From assembly GCF_027595985.1 (NCBI RefSeq), contig NC_073302.1:164717951-164781950 (forward strand): a stretch of DNA of 64,000 bases, in the 5' to 3' direction. Below the pieces are notes generated by a model. That model worked only from the letters and a program-made list of their open reading frames with translations. It was not told the origin of the DNA and did not search any database. Origin of the DNA: Sorex araneus (Eukaryota; Chordata; Mammalia; Eulipotyphla; Soricidae). The position numbers and the translations under genes were made by a program. Of this stretch, positions 1 to 11,600 are shown one piece after another. Position 1 is the first letter of the stretch; every line of letters starts with the position of its first letter.

Positions 1-224
1 AAAATTCATATTAAAGTAAGTAGTGAATAATCATGAATGTGTAAGCTATATCTCTAACAGATCCTTAAGGAGCCTTCTTAGTTTTACATATATGAAACTA
101 TTAACACATAAACTGGTCACATTTAATGTCTGGAAGTTTCAAATGTTTTCTGCATCTGTAATATACCTGGGGAAACTGTAAATGTTTATGTAAGTAATGA
201 AAGAAAAAAAGTTTACCCACTTAC
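1..224 (-). other. MEF2C: MEF2C intron after first coding exon (5' end only)
   Basis: This AT-rich sequence follows the GTAAGT donor of the coding exon. It continues off the left edge of the window, where the rest of the MADS box should lie. No other feature is seen. Confidence 0.85.
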
Positions 225-278
225 CTGTCTGTTACGTTCATCCATAATCCTCGTAATCTGAATCTTTTTTCTCCCCAT
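225..278 (-). CDS. MEF2C: MEF2C first coding exon (MADS-box N-terminus, partial)
   Basis: Read on the minus strand from 278 to 225, this gives exactly 18 codons: MGRKKIQITRIMDERNRQ. It is followed immediately by a GTAAGT donor (224-219), so the intron is phase 0. This is the invariant start of the MEF2 MADS box: the basic N-terminal arm (R3, K4, K5) that enters the DNA minor groove and the beginning of helix 1 (R10, R15, R17). MEF2 proteins bind YTA(A/T)4TAR as nuclear dimers and drive muscle, heart, endothelial and neuronal programmes. The initiation context is strong, with A at -3 and G at +4. MEF2A, C and D share these residues, so the peptide alone does not name the paralogue. MEF2C is chosen from the codon use and the 5' UTR, which I recognise from the MEF2C mRNA. 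The rest of the protein lies beyond position 1. Confidence 0.95.
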
Positions 279-390
279 AGTCCCCGTTTTTCTTCTCTCT
301 CTCGTCCCTGAAATTATGTATTTTTTCCTTCCTTTTCTTTCTCTTTCCTGTTTCCTCCAAACAAGTCTCCTTCTTCAGCACTTGCACTGC

Positions 391-411
391 TCAGTTCTCA
401 AATTCCTGCAT
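391..411 (-). other. Short upstream ORF in MEF2C exon 2
   Basis: In the sense strand, ATG CAG GAA TTT GAG AAC TGA starts 6 bases into the exon (from 417), giving six codons and a stop. The start context (CGA before, C after) is moderate to weak. It lies about 113 bases upstream of the main start and ends before it. Such uORFs commonly damp translation, but function here is inferred only. Confidence 0.6.
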
Positions 412-420
412 TCGTTCCTG

Positions 421-3400
421 CTAAACCAAAAAGAAAAATTAAATCGCATCCAGGTTCCTGAGAGCTATAACATCCTAATTTTAAAAAGAAAATGAACTAT
501 AAAGAAGTAAGCCACCAAAATGAATGAGGGTAAGTATTAAAAGTACATCAGGATCAAAATGAGTAGGAATGGTTTGTTTTTATAATTAAAATAATCTCAT
601 AAGTAATTTAACAAGTCATTTACATGATAAAAACTATGCTTAGAGCCCAACGTTGGAAATGCATCTTTTGCAGAGTTTCTTAATATTTTTTAATGAAATT
701 AGGTGACTATTTCACCCTTCTGTTATGAAAAATTACCTAAATCAGAGAGTTAATGAACCTTTATGTACCTGTGTATGCTAAGTAGGGCAGCTAATTCATT
801 TCTGAAGGGAAAACAATCTCATGTTTTGACAGCAGAGGTGATAACGTCCCTCGTTATGCAAATAGGATGGACGATTATGAAAGTGCTATTTGATATATGT
901 AAATGTCAACTAATTTAAATCTAAATCCTTTAATCTTATTTTGAAAAAGTCACTGCTATCTGAACACTGTAAAAATAATATGGGGTATTTAATCTTACAT
1001 AACAAGCCGCTATCCTCACTGAGATCTTTCCCTTTTGAAAGCCCTTAAGCTATATCTTGAATACAAGGAAAAAAGAGATAATCACTCATAGAAAGAAATG
1101 GTACCAAAAATTATATCATTTATAACTATACTTTTTGTAATAAATTATAGTCCTCTAAATTTAAATATTTTAAGAAGACAAATATCTCTTTGGGTTGTAG
1201 AATTCAAAATTACAGATGCTTACTGTATTATATACTGAAAACCTTTAGGTTATCAATTAAAATTAAAAAAATAATCATCAATAACACGATACACTGAGAA
1301 ACCCAGAATATTAAAAATACATATTTCGCTTGGCTTTAAGTTATATCTAAATTTTTTGGAATGCAATGAATGATTTTTTTGCTATGAAATGTAGAAGCAG
1401 AAAGCAATCTACAAGGGCTTCTTCATTTGCAAGCAAGAGCTTCAATTATTCTAGCCTGTCTGACGTCAAAGAATGCAACTGCTTTACACACTGTTAAGAA
1501 TTTCCCTGTTTATTTTAGTTGGTGTCTGACAACAGACCTGATAAATTCCCACATGTATTATGTAACGCTAAGCCAATGTCCTGGCTATTTAATAGATTAT
1601 TTGGCTCCAATTCAAAGTTATTGGAACAGGAAAGCTGTTATACACTTAGTCTGAGCATCAGCTGCCTTTTGATTTCCTTAATTTAATTTCTAAATTCCTT
1701 ATCACCTTGAGTAAATTTTTTTTTAATTTAAGTTTTCTCTGATTATCTAATTGTAGAACCTATTATGATATAATTAGTTCTGGTGGATTAAGCAGTGCTT
1801 AAATACTAAACCCATCCATTCTCTTTTGCCCACTGCCTTTCTACTAATCTGCAGCTCAGTACCGTCTCTGAGAATACATACATTGGGGAACATCAAGACC
1901 ACACAATACTCATCAAAACTATTTCTCCAGTGGCATTTTTAAACATTGGAAGTAGTTAAAAAGTTTCAGTCATGTACATAACATACATTTGACAATTATA
2001 CACTAAAAAAATAGCTATAAGATACACTAAAATCACATAAGATATAAAAAAAAATCCACAAAGCACAATTACATCATATAGTTCTGTTGCCAAATATTCT
2101 CTATTTTTAGAAATGGTCTTAAATATCACTCAACTGGGCAACATTCCTGTTTCCTATAGTCAGCCTTACCTTAGGAGCATGCGGCATATTAGAATGGTAT
2201 TTCTCATGCATGTGCAAGACCCCAAAGAGACAAACAGCCTTCCTCTGTCACAGAAAAGCCAACCCATGAATCGACAGCAACTGCATGTGGGACAATTTCC
2301 TTTGCTTTCATTTAGCTGAGGCCAGTGGCACTATCGGCTTACAGGACTACGCCTGCCTAAGAGCTTATTCAGTTTAAGGTGGAAGGTCAGGGTGAACAGA
2401 TTAGAGTGTGGTGACAAGGTGGGACGATGAAAACTCCTACAGAGACCAATTTCAGAAAAGCAAACAACCAAACCAGTAGAGAAGCATTCCCAGAGAAGTC
2501 TCCTCAGAAAGGAAGAGAATTCTTGATGACCCAATCTTCAAAGTTTCTCCATGTCACTACCCCGTATTACACAACTTGGAAATGACTATTTGAAAAGAAC
2601 AGAGCTAGGATTTCTTTTTTTTAACCTCTAAAAATCTGATGGGAAATATTTGCCAGATAAAGTCTTTTAGGAGTAACACACACACACAAATATATTTTTG
2701 AAAGATAAAAAGTAAATTTCAATAAAATTCAACTCTTATCTATCTTCTGTAAAAATGAACATTGCTTGCAATGTTGCTTTGAACATTTTAAAAATGCAAT
2801 GTTTGGTATTATAAAGCACCTCTACAGAATGCTCTGTCAAGACGAGACTGAGGAACTGTTTTTATGAAGTAAAATGTGTCATGAAACATGTGGCAGAGAA
2901 CACTTGATAATGGGTCACCCCATTTTAAGGTTCTTAGTCAGAATTCAAGAACTTGGAAGGTCAACAATTGTCCACTGGCTGTTGTTTTAGCATAACTATT
3001 TCTCTAACTTGATTTTTATGCTAATCCTATATTTTAAGTTCAGTTGCAAACATTAATTCCTCAGAGACCTTGGAAAACTCAAAAAGAGATTATATAACAA
3101 TTTATAATCTATAAAACAGTGTGGGATGTATATGAAGAAAAAATTTTAACAGCCCAGCGACTTGTAGTAGAATTTCAAATTATACTGAAAACTTTCATTA
3201 TGTACAATCAACCATAAGCTTAAAATAATTCCAGAAGTCTTGCTGCTACTTCTTTCCACATGAAAGCAGCATTCTTGGAAAATGACAGAGTTATATATAA
3301 ACAATCGGTAATTAAAAATAAAAGAAAGAAAAAGAAATGTTCTCCCATAGTTACATTCTATAGAATTATAATCTTCTACTCCCCCCTGCCCCTGGCCACC

Positions 3401-5530
3401 CTCCCCCCCACCCCGCCCTTTCTTTGTCAACTTAAATGTAAGAAAATAAAATCAGGCTGCTTACTAAAAAGGGGAACTTCATTCTGGCAGGCTTCTGTTC
3501 ATTTTTAGTTGGGCATAAGCAGAGAGATGAAGGGCAAAGTGGTTTGAGACCCAAGCGGAGCAGAATTTCTTGTGGACAGATGCTAAAGATCATTCTTCCC
3601 CCCAGCTCTCTGCTCTCTCATTTACAAACAAGTTCCCTTGAGTAACACACCTCCCCCCACCTTCCCTCCCTCACTCTGTCTTGTTCTCTCCCTCCCTCCC
3701 TCCTACAAATCCCTCCCAGAAACACAGAAGATCTTGACAGAATGGCAGGAAACACGCACAGACTGGTCAGGGAAGGATATGATGTCAGCAACCACGAACA
3801 ATAAAAGGTGTAAAGGTGCTTCCTTCCCTAAACTGTTCCAGAAGTGCAAAATGGGAACCAAAACTCTCCACTTCCTTCTCTGAGCAGAACTGTCTGAGTA
3901 TGCTGCGTTGTGCACCCCACACACAGAGGCCTTGAGAAGTTCAGATAAGGGGCAATGAGCGAAATCCAGACAGGGGCGAAATTTCTGATTTCTGTTTTTT
4001 AAACACCTGAGAAAACCCCACGTCAGCCTGAGATAGTTTGCATGGTGGCCTTAAGAAATAAAAATAAGAAAACAAATTGTGCTTACTTGGGTGAGAGATT
4101 GTAACATCCAATTACCAGGCCTTACCAAACTCATCTGACACAGTTAATGCAGCCAGAGATCTTTCTGTATCCTTCAGGGCAAGTGAAGAATTGTGTACAG
4201 GCAAGAAGCCTACTGGATACTTTATATTTTTTAACAAAAATACTCTCATGAAGACTGTCAAAAATCAATGTTTGTTGGTAAAGTACACTGATTACCTCTT
4301 CCTCCTCAGGGATTAAAGACGAACCAACAAAAATGATATAGAGCAGGGGAAACTGGTTTTAGGTTACTGAAGCTTTCCAAGTTCTTTAAGAAATTCAGAC
4401 CCAAAACTAAAGTTTACAGTGAAACTATTTCTTATAATCGTATCACTATTAGGTTCTTTCTAACATGGAATGGCAGTCTACCATAGTGTTTCTGTAGGAA
4501 GAAAACCACATGTCAAGTGGATCTGAGTCATCTTCAGATTTCAATCATCTTCCCACAACACTTTGATTTAGAAATTAAACATAACCTTCAGTTATGTGTT
4601 TTGATCTTACAGTGAGACTGCCATGCCACATTAAAAGATGTGGGAAGAAATTAATTCTCTTCTGCTAAACTTATCTTTGAAAGGCATGTATTTTGCTACA
4701 AGAAGCACAATGCAGCCACTTAAATAAACACAGCCTATGAATAATGATAAAATATCAAAAGTTGTGATGTCAGGTTTGCAAAAGAAGAGTTCTGGCTTTC
4801 TTTGGACTCACTTTAACAAGTGAATTTCTTGTTAATTTACAGTTTCACCAGTTCGAGCATCTTCATAAGTTTTGTAAAAACTCAAGGCTGTACACTATAT
4901 TGCACAAAAAGAAAATATACTTTCAAATAAATACAAGTCAGATACATAATAAGTTTTTAAAAAGGGGACCCTTAGCTCCATTGCTGTAAGCTTGGTATTA
5001 TTAATTCAACAAGTAAATGATTCATTATTATTTTAAGGGGAAAACTACTCATCATAGTACATTCAGAGATACATAACTTTCTACTTTTTATGTTTAAAGA
5101 GAGAAAAGACATGTAATCATATCTTGCTTAAAAGGACCAAGATGAACTTTGACCTTAAGAACATTCTGAACTTGAAAGAAATAATAAAATAAATAATTAT
5201 GCTTATAGATACTTGACAATATGATATGTAATACTGAAGAACATATTCTTGGTCCTGAAAGTTGCTCCACTTCAAGTTTACCATGAATTGTAGAGAATGT
5301 TACAATATTTATATAAATATAAAGCTATTTATGGCTTTAAATATAAGCAGAGCTGATTTGCAAGCCAAGATTAACCGTAAGAGTAATAAAGAAATAGCCA
5401 CTCACTCCACTGAAGAGATACTTCATCATGTGAGACACAGAGTTATCTTTTCAAACAGTTCAATTTGATGCCAATAGGTGAATTTTAAGTCATATTTAGG
5501 ACTCAATAATAAAGCACATTGAAATAGTAA
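421..5530. other. Intron segment without recognisable repeats
   Basis: Unique-looking intronic DNA. Notable are C-rich/pyrimidine tracts at 3381-3420 and 3645-3710, which create short shadow frames. No young SINE is present. No exon with a convincing acceptor/donor pair was found. Confidence 0.45.
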
Positions 5531-5534
5531 ATAA

Positions 5535-5795
5535 CAGCGGGCTTTCAGTTTCTCACACCTGCTTGCTTCTTCCTACCACAGGGCCTTTGCTTGAGATGTC
5601 TTGTTCCCCTCTATGTTTCCTTAACTTCTACCCTTCCTTTCTGATCCGACTCCAGTTTCGCCTCCTCAGAGAGCCTTCCGAAGCTCTCCAATCATATTAA
5701 ATCTACAAGGTCTCACGAGCCAAGGTCCTTATTGGTAATGTTTGTTCCAGTTGCAATCACAGGCTCGACAGCCTCCTTCCAGGAATGCAGTCCAA
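5535..5795 (-). repeat. L2 LINE 3' fragment
   Basis: Contains the familiar mammalian L2 series in order: 'cttcttcctaccacagggcctttgc', 'cttgttcccctctatg', then 'ctccagtttcgcctcctcagagagccttccgaagc'. These correspond to the consensus words for 'cacagggcctttgcacatgctgttccctctgcc' and 'gtcacctcctcagagaggccttccctga'. It is orientated as the complement of L2. Confidence 0.6.
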
Positions 5796-6084
5796 GACAG
5801 ATGTGTAAAACTTCTCCTTTGATTCAACCCAGTGCCAGGTCTACAGTGGGATTCAGTATCTATCAGATGATGATCTCAGTTAAGTGAGATTTTGACCTTT
5901 CAGAAGAAGTATTTTCTGCAGTCACTATTTTTAATGGTTACCATTAAGAACATCTTCCTAATTTTCTTGTGTAGAAGCAAATAAACAGCCTTCATCCTTT
6001 GTCATGTTTACATAACATTTCTTATGTGGAGAAAGAAAAAATATTACATGGAAAAGGGAAACTGAAAGGATTTTAGAATTAGGG

Positions 6085-6240
6085 AACTTAGGGTCTGAAT
6101 TCCAGCTTGGTACATCTTAGATGCTAAGTGATGATTTAACCTCCTAGAACTGCCATTTCCTTCTCCTATAAAAGGCTGGGAACATATTTTTCTTTATTTC
6201 CAGGGTCGTTATAGTGATGAAATGTAGAACTATGTATGAA
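6085..6240 (+). repeat. MIR SINE fragment
   Basis: MIR words follow in order: 'tctgaattccagcttggtac', 'gctaagtgatgatttaacctcctagaactgccatttccttctcctataaaaggctggga' and 'cagggtcgttatagtgatgaaatg'. They correspond to the MIR core through its 3' half, with typical old divergence. Confidence 0.6.
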
Positions 6241-7059
6241 GTACAGGATATAGAGTGGTCCTAGAAACCTGACCTATTTAGTCGTAAGGCTGCTTTAGTT
6301 ATAAGGCATAAATTGAAAATCCAATCGTAGAGTGGAGCTACCAAATGGATCAAGCTTTTACATACATCACGAAGACCTTATTTTGTAAAGCAAATGATGA
6401 GCGACTTCTAACAGGTCCTATTTCCTTTACCTCTTAACAATAATCATTACATGAAGGAAAAAAATGTGGAGTGTCAGACAAATTAAGAAAGTTTCTCTTA
6501 AGTATCACTCATGGAAGAGCTTCAGGCTGCACAGAGCAGAAATAACTAGGGAAATATATCAATTTTCCCAATGACCACGGCCGCTGAATACTCTACATTA
6601 ATGCTTCTAGTCCTACTTTAAGATCCTTCCCCAAGGACAAAAGGAGATGAAATGTATGTCAGAAATATAATAAAGCTAAAAACGAGCTCGTTGTAAAAAC
6701 CCTGGCAATTAATTTAATAAGTGGGCCTAGCCTGCCATTATCACTGATATAAATTGTTTTATTTACACAGTTCCAGAATTGAGGAGCCTCATACCTTTAA
6801 ACAACTATATTACATTACAAACAATTTAATAAACACGAGGGAAGCCCAGTTTCATTGTCATAGTTACTTATGGTATATTTTGTCTTGGACATTTTTTTTT
6901 TCACACTGCAGCTTAAATAGCGTTCTCCCATGCCAAAATAAACTCCAAATGGTCTAAATATGTTAAGAGCCTCATGCTCTTTCAACCACATCATGCTCTT
7001 AGTCGTTCCACGTCACTTTCAGTAATTAACTCGGGGCTCTATCATGTCTTTGTTTTCCT

Positions 7060-7335
7060 AATTTTTCACAACAGAGCAGCCACCACGATTTCTTCCAAAG
7101 GCCACTTAGTGACGTGGCAGGGCTTCCCACAAAGGTAAATCCGGCCCTATCCTCAGTACAAAGCAAGAGCCCCGGTTCAGCCTCCCAGACTGTGTTCTGT
7201 TCCCCAGCTGCAACCTCTCAATAAGCACATGCAGCTGGATTTTTGTTGCTTTTATTGACTGAACAAAGCAAGTGAAGCACTGTACAATATCAATATCAGT
7301 GAAATAAAATTGTCAGCCTTCAAAGCAAGTGAGGC
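7060..7335. other. Conserved-looking intronic block
   Basis: Mixed-complexity sequence with a CRE-like GTGACGTGG (7108), E-boxes CAGCTG (7206 and 7231) and an ACAAAG SOX-like word. It sits in a region lacking young SINEs. It may be an enhancer; this rests on motif content only. Confidence 0.25.
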
Positions 7336-8079
7336 TTGAAGTGGGGGGATGTTGCTATTACACATTTTCATCTTATTATGACAAAAATCTGACTTTCCAC
7401 ACATCTCATGATCCTGTCAGGGAAAAAAAATCTTACCTTCATTACTTTCTTCATCTTAATATATTTCATTGTTAAAATGGAAATAGCCTACATTTTTCTC
7501 TCAGATACCTGCATATGTTGGACACATTTTTCCGTTTCACTGATAGGTGTGTATTTTTCCTGCAAAACTGCAACTAATGTAGTTTACTCTTACAGATTAT
7601 GAACATAAAACATTGAAAGGACATTCTAAGACACATGAGCAGTCCAGAGTATTATGCCCAGGAAATAATCCCAATATTCAGCGAGTGGTTTAAATGGTTA
7701 GCAGGACATTTTAAGTAAAGGATCTCTATTTAAATATTATGCTAAATGATTTAAAATAACATCCTTGAAAATAATCTGCTTCTATTGTTACTTCATTTTC
7801 AAATTTTGTTAACATTTAAAGATGCCTTGAAATGAGAAGAAATACTATTGTCCTTCTGCCAATGTTTTTCCTATACATTTAGGGAAGTATATTTGCTATA
7901 TTGTCCGCTATTCGCATTGAATGGCACTTATTTTTATCTCCAGTTAAACCAGAAATTTTACATAAAAGTATTGTATGCTAATAGACGTAATATTCAGAGC
8001 ACCAGAATATCTTTAAAAATATAGGTATGTGATATTGCTATTTATGCAGTTCAACACAGGACACGGTGATTCATCAATT

Positions 8080-8400
8080 TTTCTATTTCTCCTCATCTCT
8101 TTTACAGCATCCTAATCAACCTAATTAAGGCTTTGTTCATCTGAAACCTCAGATGACAATTTGTTTAACTCTATCCCACTGTGGTCTTCTTATAAGGAGA
8201 ATTAAATCTGATCTTCTGACAGCAATCATTAAATGATCCCAACTGGCCCCAATTAAGCCACATGGCTTACGGGCTTCCATACAGTCAAGTGCCAAGTTCT
8301 CTGTTTCATTAACACATCATTCTTTACCTTGGTTTATTTTCTTAAAGCCAATTAAGCATGTGTCTTATCAAGTGGAACTAAATTTCCTTGTGTACACTAG
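8080..8400. other. Candidate conserved non-coding element with repeated AATTAAG motifs
   Basis: Three copies of an AATTAAG homeobox-type word occur at 8123-8129, 8251-8257 and 8350-8356 in about 230 bases. They come with further ATTA cores, a near-palindromic ATCATTAAATGAT (8225) and TTATCAAGTGG. The block has even base composition, unlike the neighbouring AT-rich DNA, and no repeat resemblance. Enhancer function is inferred. Confidence 0.3.
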
Positions 8401-8644
8401 CTTGAGACACAGAGCATCAACTGGCTTTGCCGGCACACTGAACCATCACGCAATACTCCTAAAGCCATGTTCGCTTGTTGTAAGGATATTCATGAAAAAA
8501 GAAAGTCTTTACAAAATAATAGACATGTTTTAGCAGTCTGACTCGCATAAAGCAATAATATATTTCTTTTTTGGCTTATTTACAATGACCCTTTAATAAG
8601 GTATATATGAATTTAGTTGGGTATAATATACCTGCCTTAAAAAC

Positions 8645-8671
8645 ATATATATATATATATATATATATATA
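8645..8671. repeat. (AT)n microsatellite
   Basis: Perfect alternating AT for 27 bases, followed by another short AT run. Confidence 0.95.
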
Positions 8672-11600
8672 CTTATATATTTGAAATAATCTCTTTAAGG
8701 ACCTTGGAAGGAACAGTACCAATGCAGGCTGCTGATGTTAACCTTTCTTACCCTTAATTTCTGCTCTAATTTCTTCACATATGCTCAATTGTAAGTTCTG
8801 TAATGATGTTCGCAGGCCTTCCTATGAGTGCAGGTAGCCTCAGGATTTAGAGCTCATTGATTGTGTGCTACTCCAGGGAAATGACTGATTAAAAACAGCC
8901 TCACGAGGAAGAGTAGCTCCTATTCACATCTGGTTCATCTTATTCTCAACTCCAATACCTGTATAGAAATTTGACCCCGAGCTTCGGCATCAGAGAACCA
9001 CAAGTTAACTATGAGTCCTTTACTGTTAGATGTCAGGACAAAAACACTGTCAAACTAATTCCACTGGCTGGTATTTGACACAGTTTCTGAAGGCCTTAAT
9101 CAATTACCCCGACTTTCCCTGTGAATATAAACAAATGTATTGTATTTTTGTATCTGTTCTAATTATAGCTATCACTGATCATCTGTTGGTATCTGATGCA
9201 GGCTATCCGTCACAGTTCTCAGAGCAGATGGATTAGAACATATCTGTTCATTCTAATCATACATTAAAAAATGACATTAGAAGAGAGAACTGGAATGGAT
9301 GCTATGCATCTTAGAGGACATTAACCTTGATGGAAAATGTAATTCTTTTTATTACTTGATAAACAGATGTAATTGCAAGGTAAACAGAAAACCCAATGGA
9401 ATCTTTAACGCACTTGATGTCTGGCAACACCTATTAGAAACAGTACATGCATTTACCTTAAAATAGCTGAATATACGTGACCATCACTCAGTAAGAAAGA
9501 GTTCTCAAAGAGGAAAACTCAAGCTATCTTTTACAAAATGTTGACAATCTAGAAAATATTGACCAACCTCACCACTGACTGACTTCTAAAAATTCTGTAC
9601 TACATAGTTTAAAATTTTAGTAAAGAATAGCATAGGCCGGGTGTTGTATTATGAAATATTTCTCACTGTATTACAGTAATCGCCAATAAGATTTGATGTT
9701 AATTTTAGACCATGCTTCTGCTAAAAAGGGCAAACCCTGCAACAGATTTAGTACAAAGAAGCTGAAAATATCCTGTGGAAAAAAAAAATCTGTAGCGAAA
9801 TCAGCCAGCCCAAATCCTGCCATTACTCAGCACTGCAGTGACGTGCGGATGTTTGTAGTGGTTTGAGGAGCCAGCAGGGGTGGAAACTCTACGTACTCGA
9901 CTCCAACATGATTGCAATTGAACCTCATCAAAGTAAGAGCTCATAATTTGTCACAGAAAACAGCCAATTAACATATGTTAGAAAAAGGCTTCATAAAGAT
10001 AATATATGATTAAAAACCCAGTGCAGCTGTTGAAAATCAAAACTATGCATTTAAAAAAGAAATCTCAGCCTGAGCTTCCGTATGGTTAAACTGATAATGG
10101 CTACTATGAATTTTTTTTTTCTAAAGCAGAAAAATATAATTACAGTGCTTCTCCTAAGTTTGGGGTTATGGCAAGAGAGAACTGGGTACTGTGGCACTAT
10201 TTACTATGCCGTACTTAGTTCTATAAATAGTGGAAGTCCTTGCCAAAACTCTGTAGTTACTTTGTTATAGGGCTATTTTAAAACACAGACCTTCATTGTG
10301 AGCTAAATGGCCTTCAGGATGCACTTTGTAGTTATAGCATTCCTCTCAAAACTATATCCTCCCTTTATCTGCGCGAAACTCCAGGACAAGAGGACTCTTT
10401 AGGACTGCCCAGCTCACTGTAAACCAGGCGAGAGTAGTGAAACACACAATTTTAATACTTTAGAACTCAGGGTAGGAGGTGAGGAAGGGTGAAAGTTCAA
10501 AATAGCACGAGAATAAGCATATGCACACAGCATTGAGTTTGCCGTAGGAGGCCATTGCCACAGTGTTGATGCAGTCGAATTACCTGTAACTGCACGTATT
10601 TGGTAAGTGCTCATGACAGACTTTATTTTTTTGAATTTTATTTTGGTTTGGGCACCTTGGTTTACAAACCTATTAATGGAGAACTTCACGCATAAAACAT
10701 TCCAACACCACACCCTCCACCAGATTGTCTGCTTCCTTCCACCATTGTCCTGGGGTACCCCCACCCCCACCCTTCTCCTCAGATTTTAAACTCAACTTTA
10801 GCTTGGATTCTGTGGCTATCAAATTCAAGTTAAATCGCCATGGCTGGAGACCACGAGATAAAATCATGGTGCTTAGGATTACAGACATAAATGAAAAGGT
10901 CTGCTCATGACTCGATAGACACTTATCTAAACTAATTTGTGAGAATAAAAAAAAAATTATGCTCAAAGAGGATGAGGCAAAAAGCAAACACACTAGTAAT
11001 AAGACTCCCGATAGAAAAGTGCACTAATGGAATTACATGGTAGAATACTCCGAGGATGACTACGAGGGCAGGGCAAAGAGAACAGAACAGTGAATCAGGA
11101 AAGGGTCATCTAAAAGTGGTATCTCAGGGCAGAATAAAGGGTGAATACTCAAGCATGCTGCCTGTCGTTGGTGGTTCACATTTGGCAAATTCATAGTTTT
11201 GGAAACCTCATCTATCCATCTAAAGAATGGAATAGTAACACATGTATTTCATAATAAGGCAGTGCAGCTCAAATGAAAAACCACACTCTGCTAAAAATTC
11301 ACTTTGGTTCTAATTCAATTTCATCCACTCACTGTGGTAACCTGCTTTCTTCTGTTTGATATTTAATTTTATAAAAATGGTAATTTTTTTGAAGCACCAA
11401 GACAAATAGTTTAATGCAGACAGTTTCCAAATCGGTGTTTATTGAATTATAAAAAGGTGTGTCTTCCCTTGAAATGTGGCTACTTCACCAAAGCGGTGAA
11501 CCATGGTTAAATAATTCTCAGCAGTCATTTGATGTGATGCAACACTAAATATGGATAGCACCATGAACAATATGACAAATAAATGCAAAATTCCCATAAA

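Larger units (their letters stand above)
225..420 (-). other. MEF2C: MEF2C exon 2: 5' UTR plus start codon
   Basis: The full exon containing the start codon. The 5' UTR part is 279-417 or 279-420. It is purine-rich in sense (GGAAGG, GAGAGAGAGAAG runs), as in the known MEF2C leader. The acceptor is a tandem NAGNAG, read in sense as TTTAGCAG. Cutting after TAG starts the exon at 420 (CAGGAACG), and cutting after CAG starts it at 417 (GAACG). My memory of the MEF2C mRNA favours the first. A pyrimidine-rich stretch precedes the acceptor. The donor is GTAAGTGGG at 224 downward. Confidence 0.88.

Noticed and set aside
10581-10590. Minus-strand donor-like GTTACAG|GTAATT suggesting an alternative MEF2C first exon
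   Set aside because: No recognised exon sequence, promoter motif or CpG enrichment upstream; a lone donor-like word is expected by chance.
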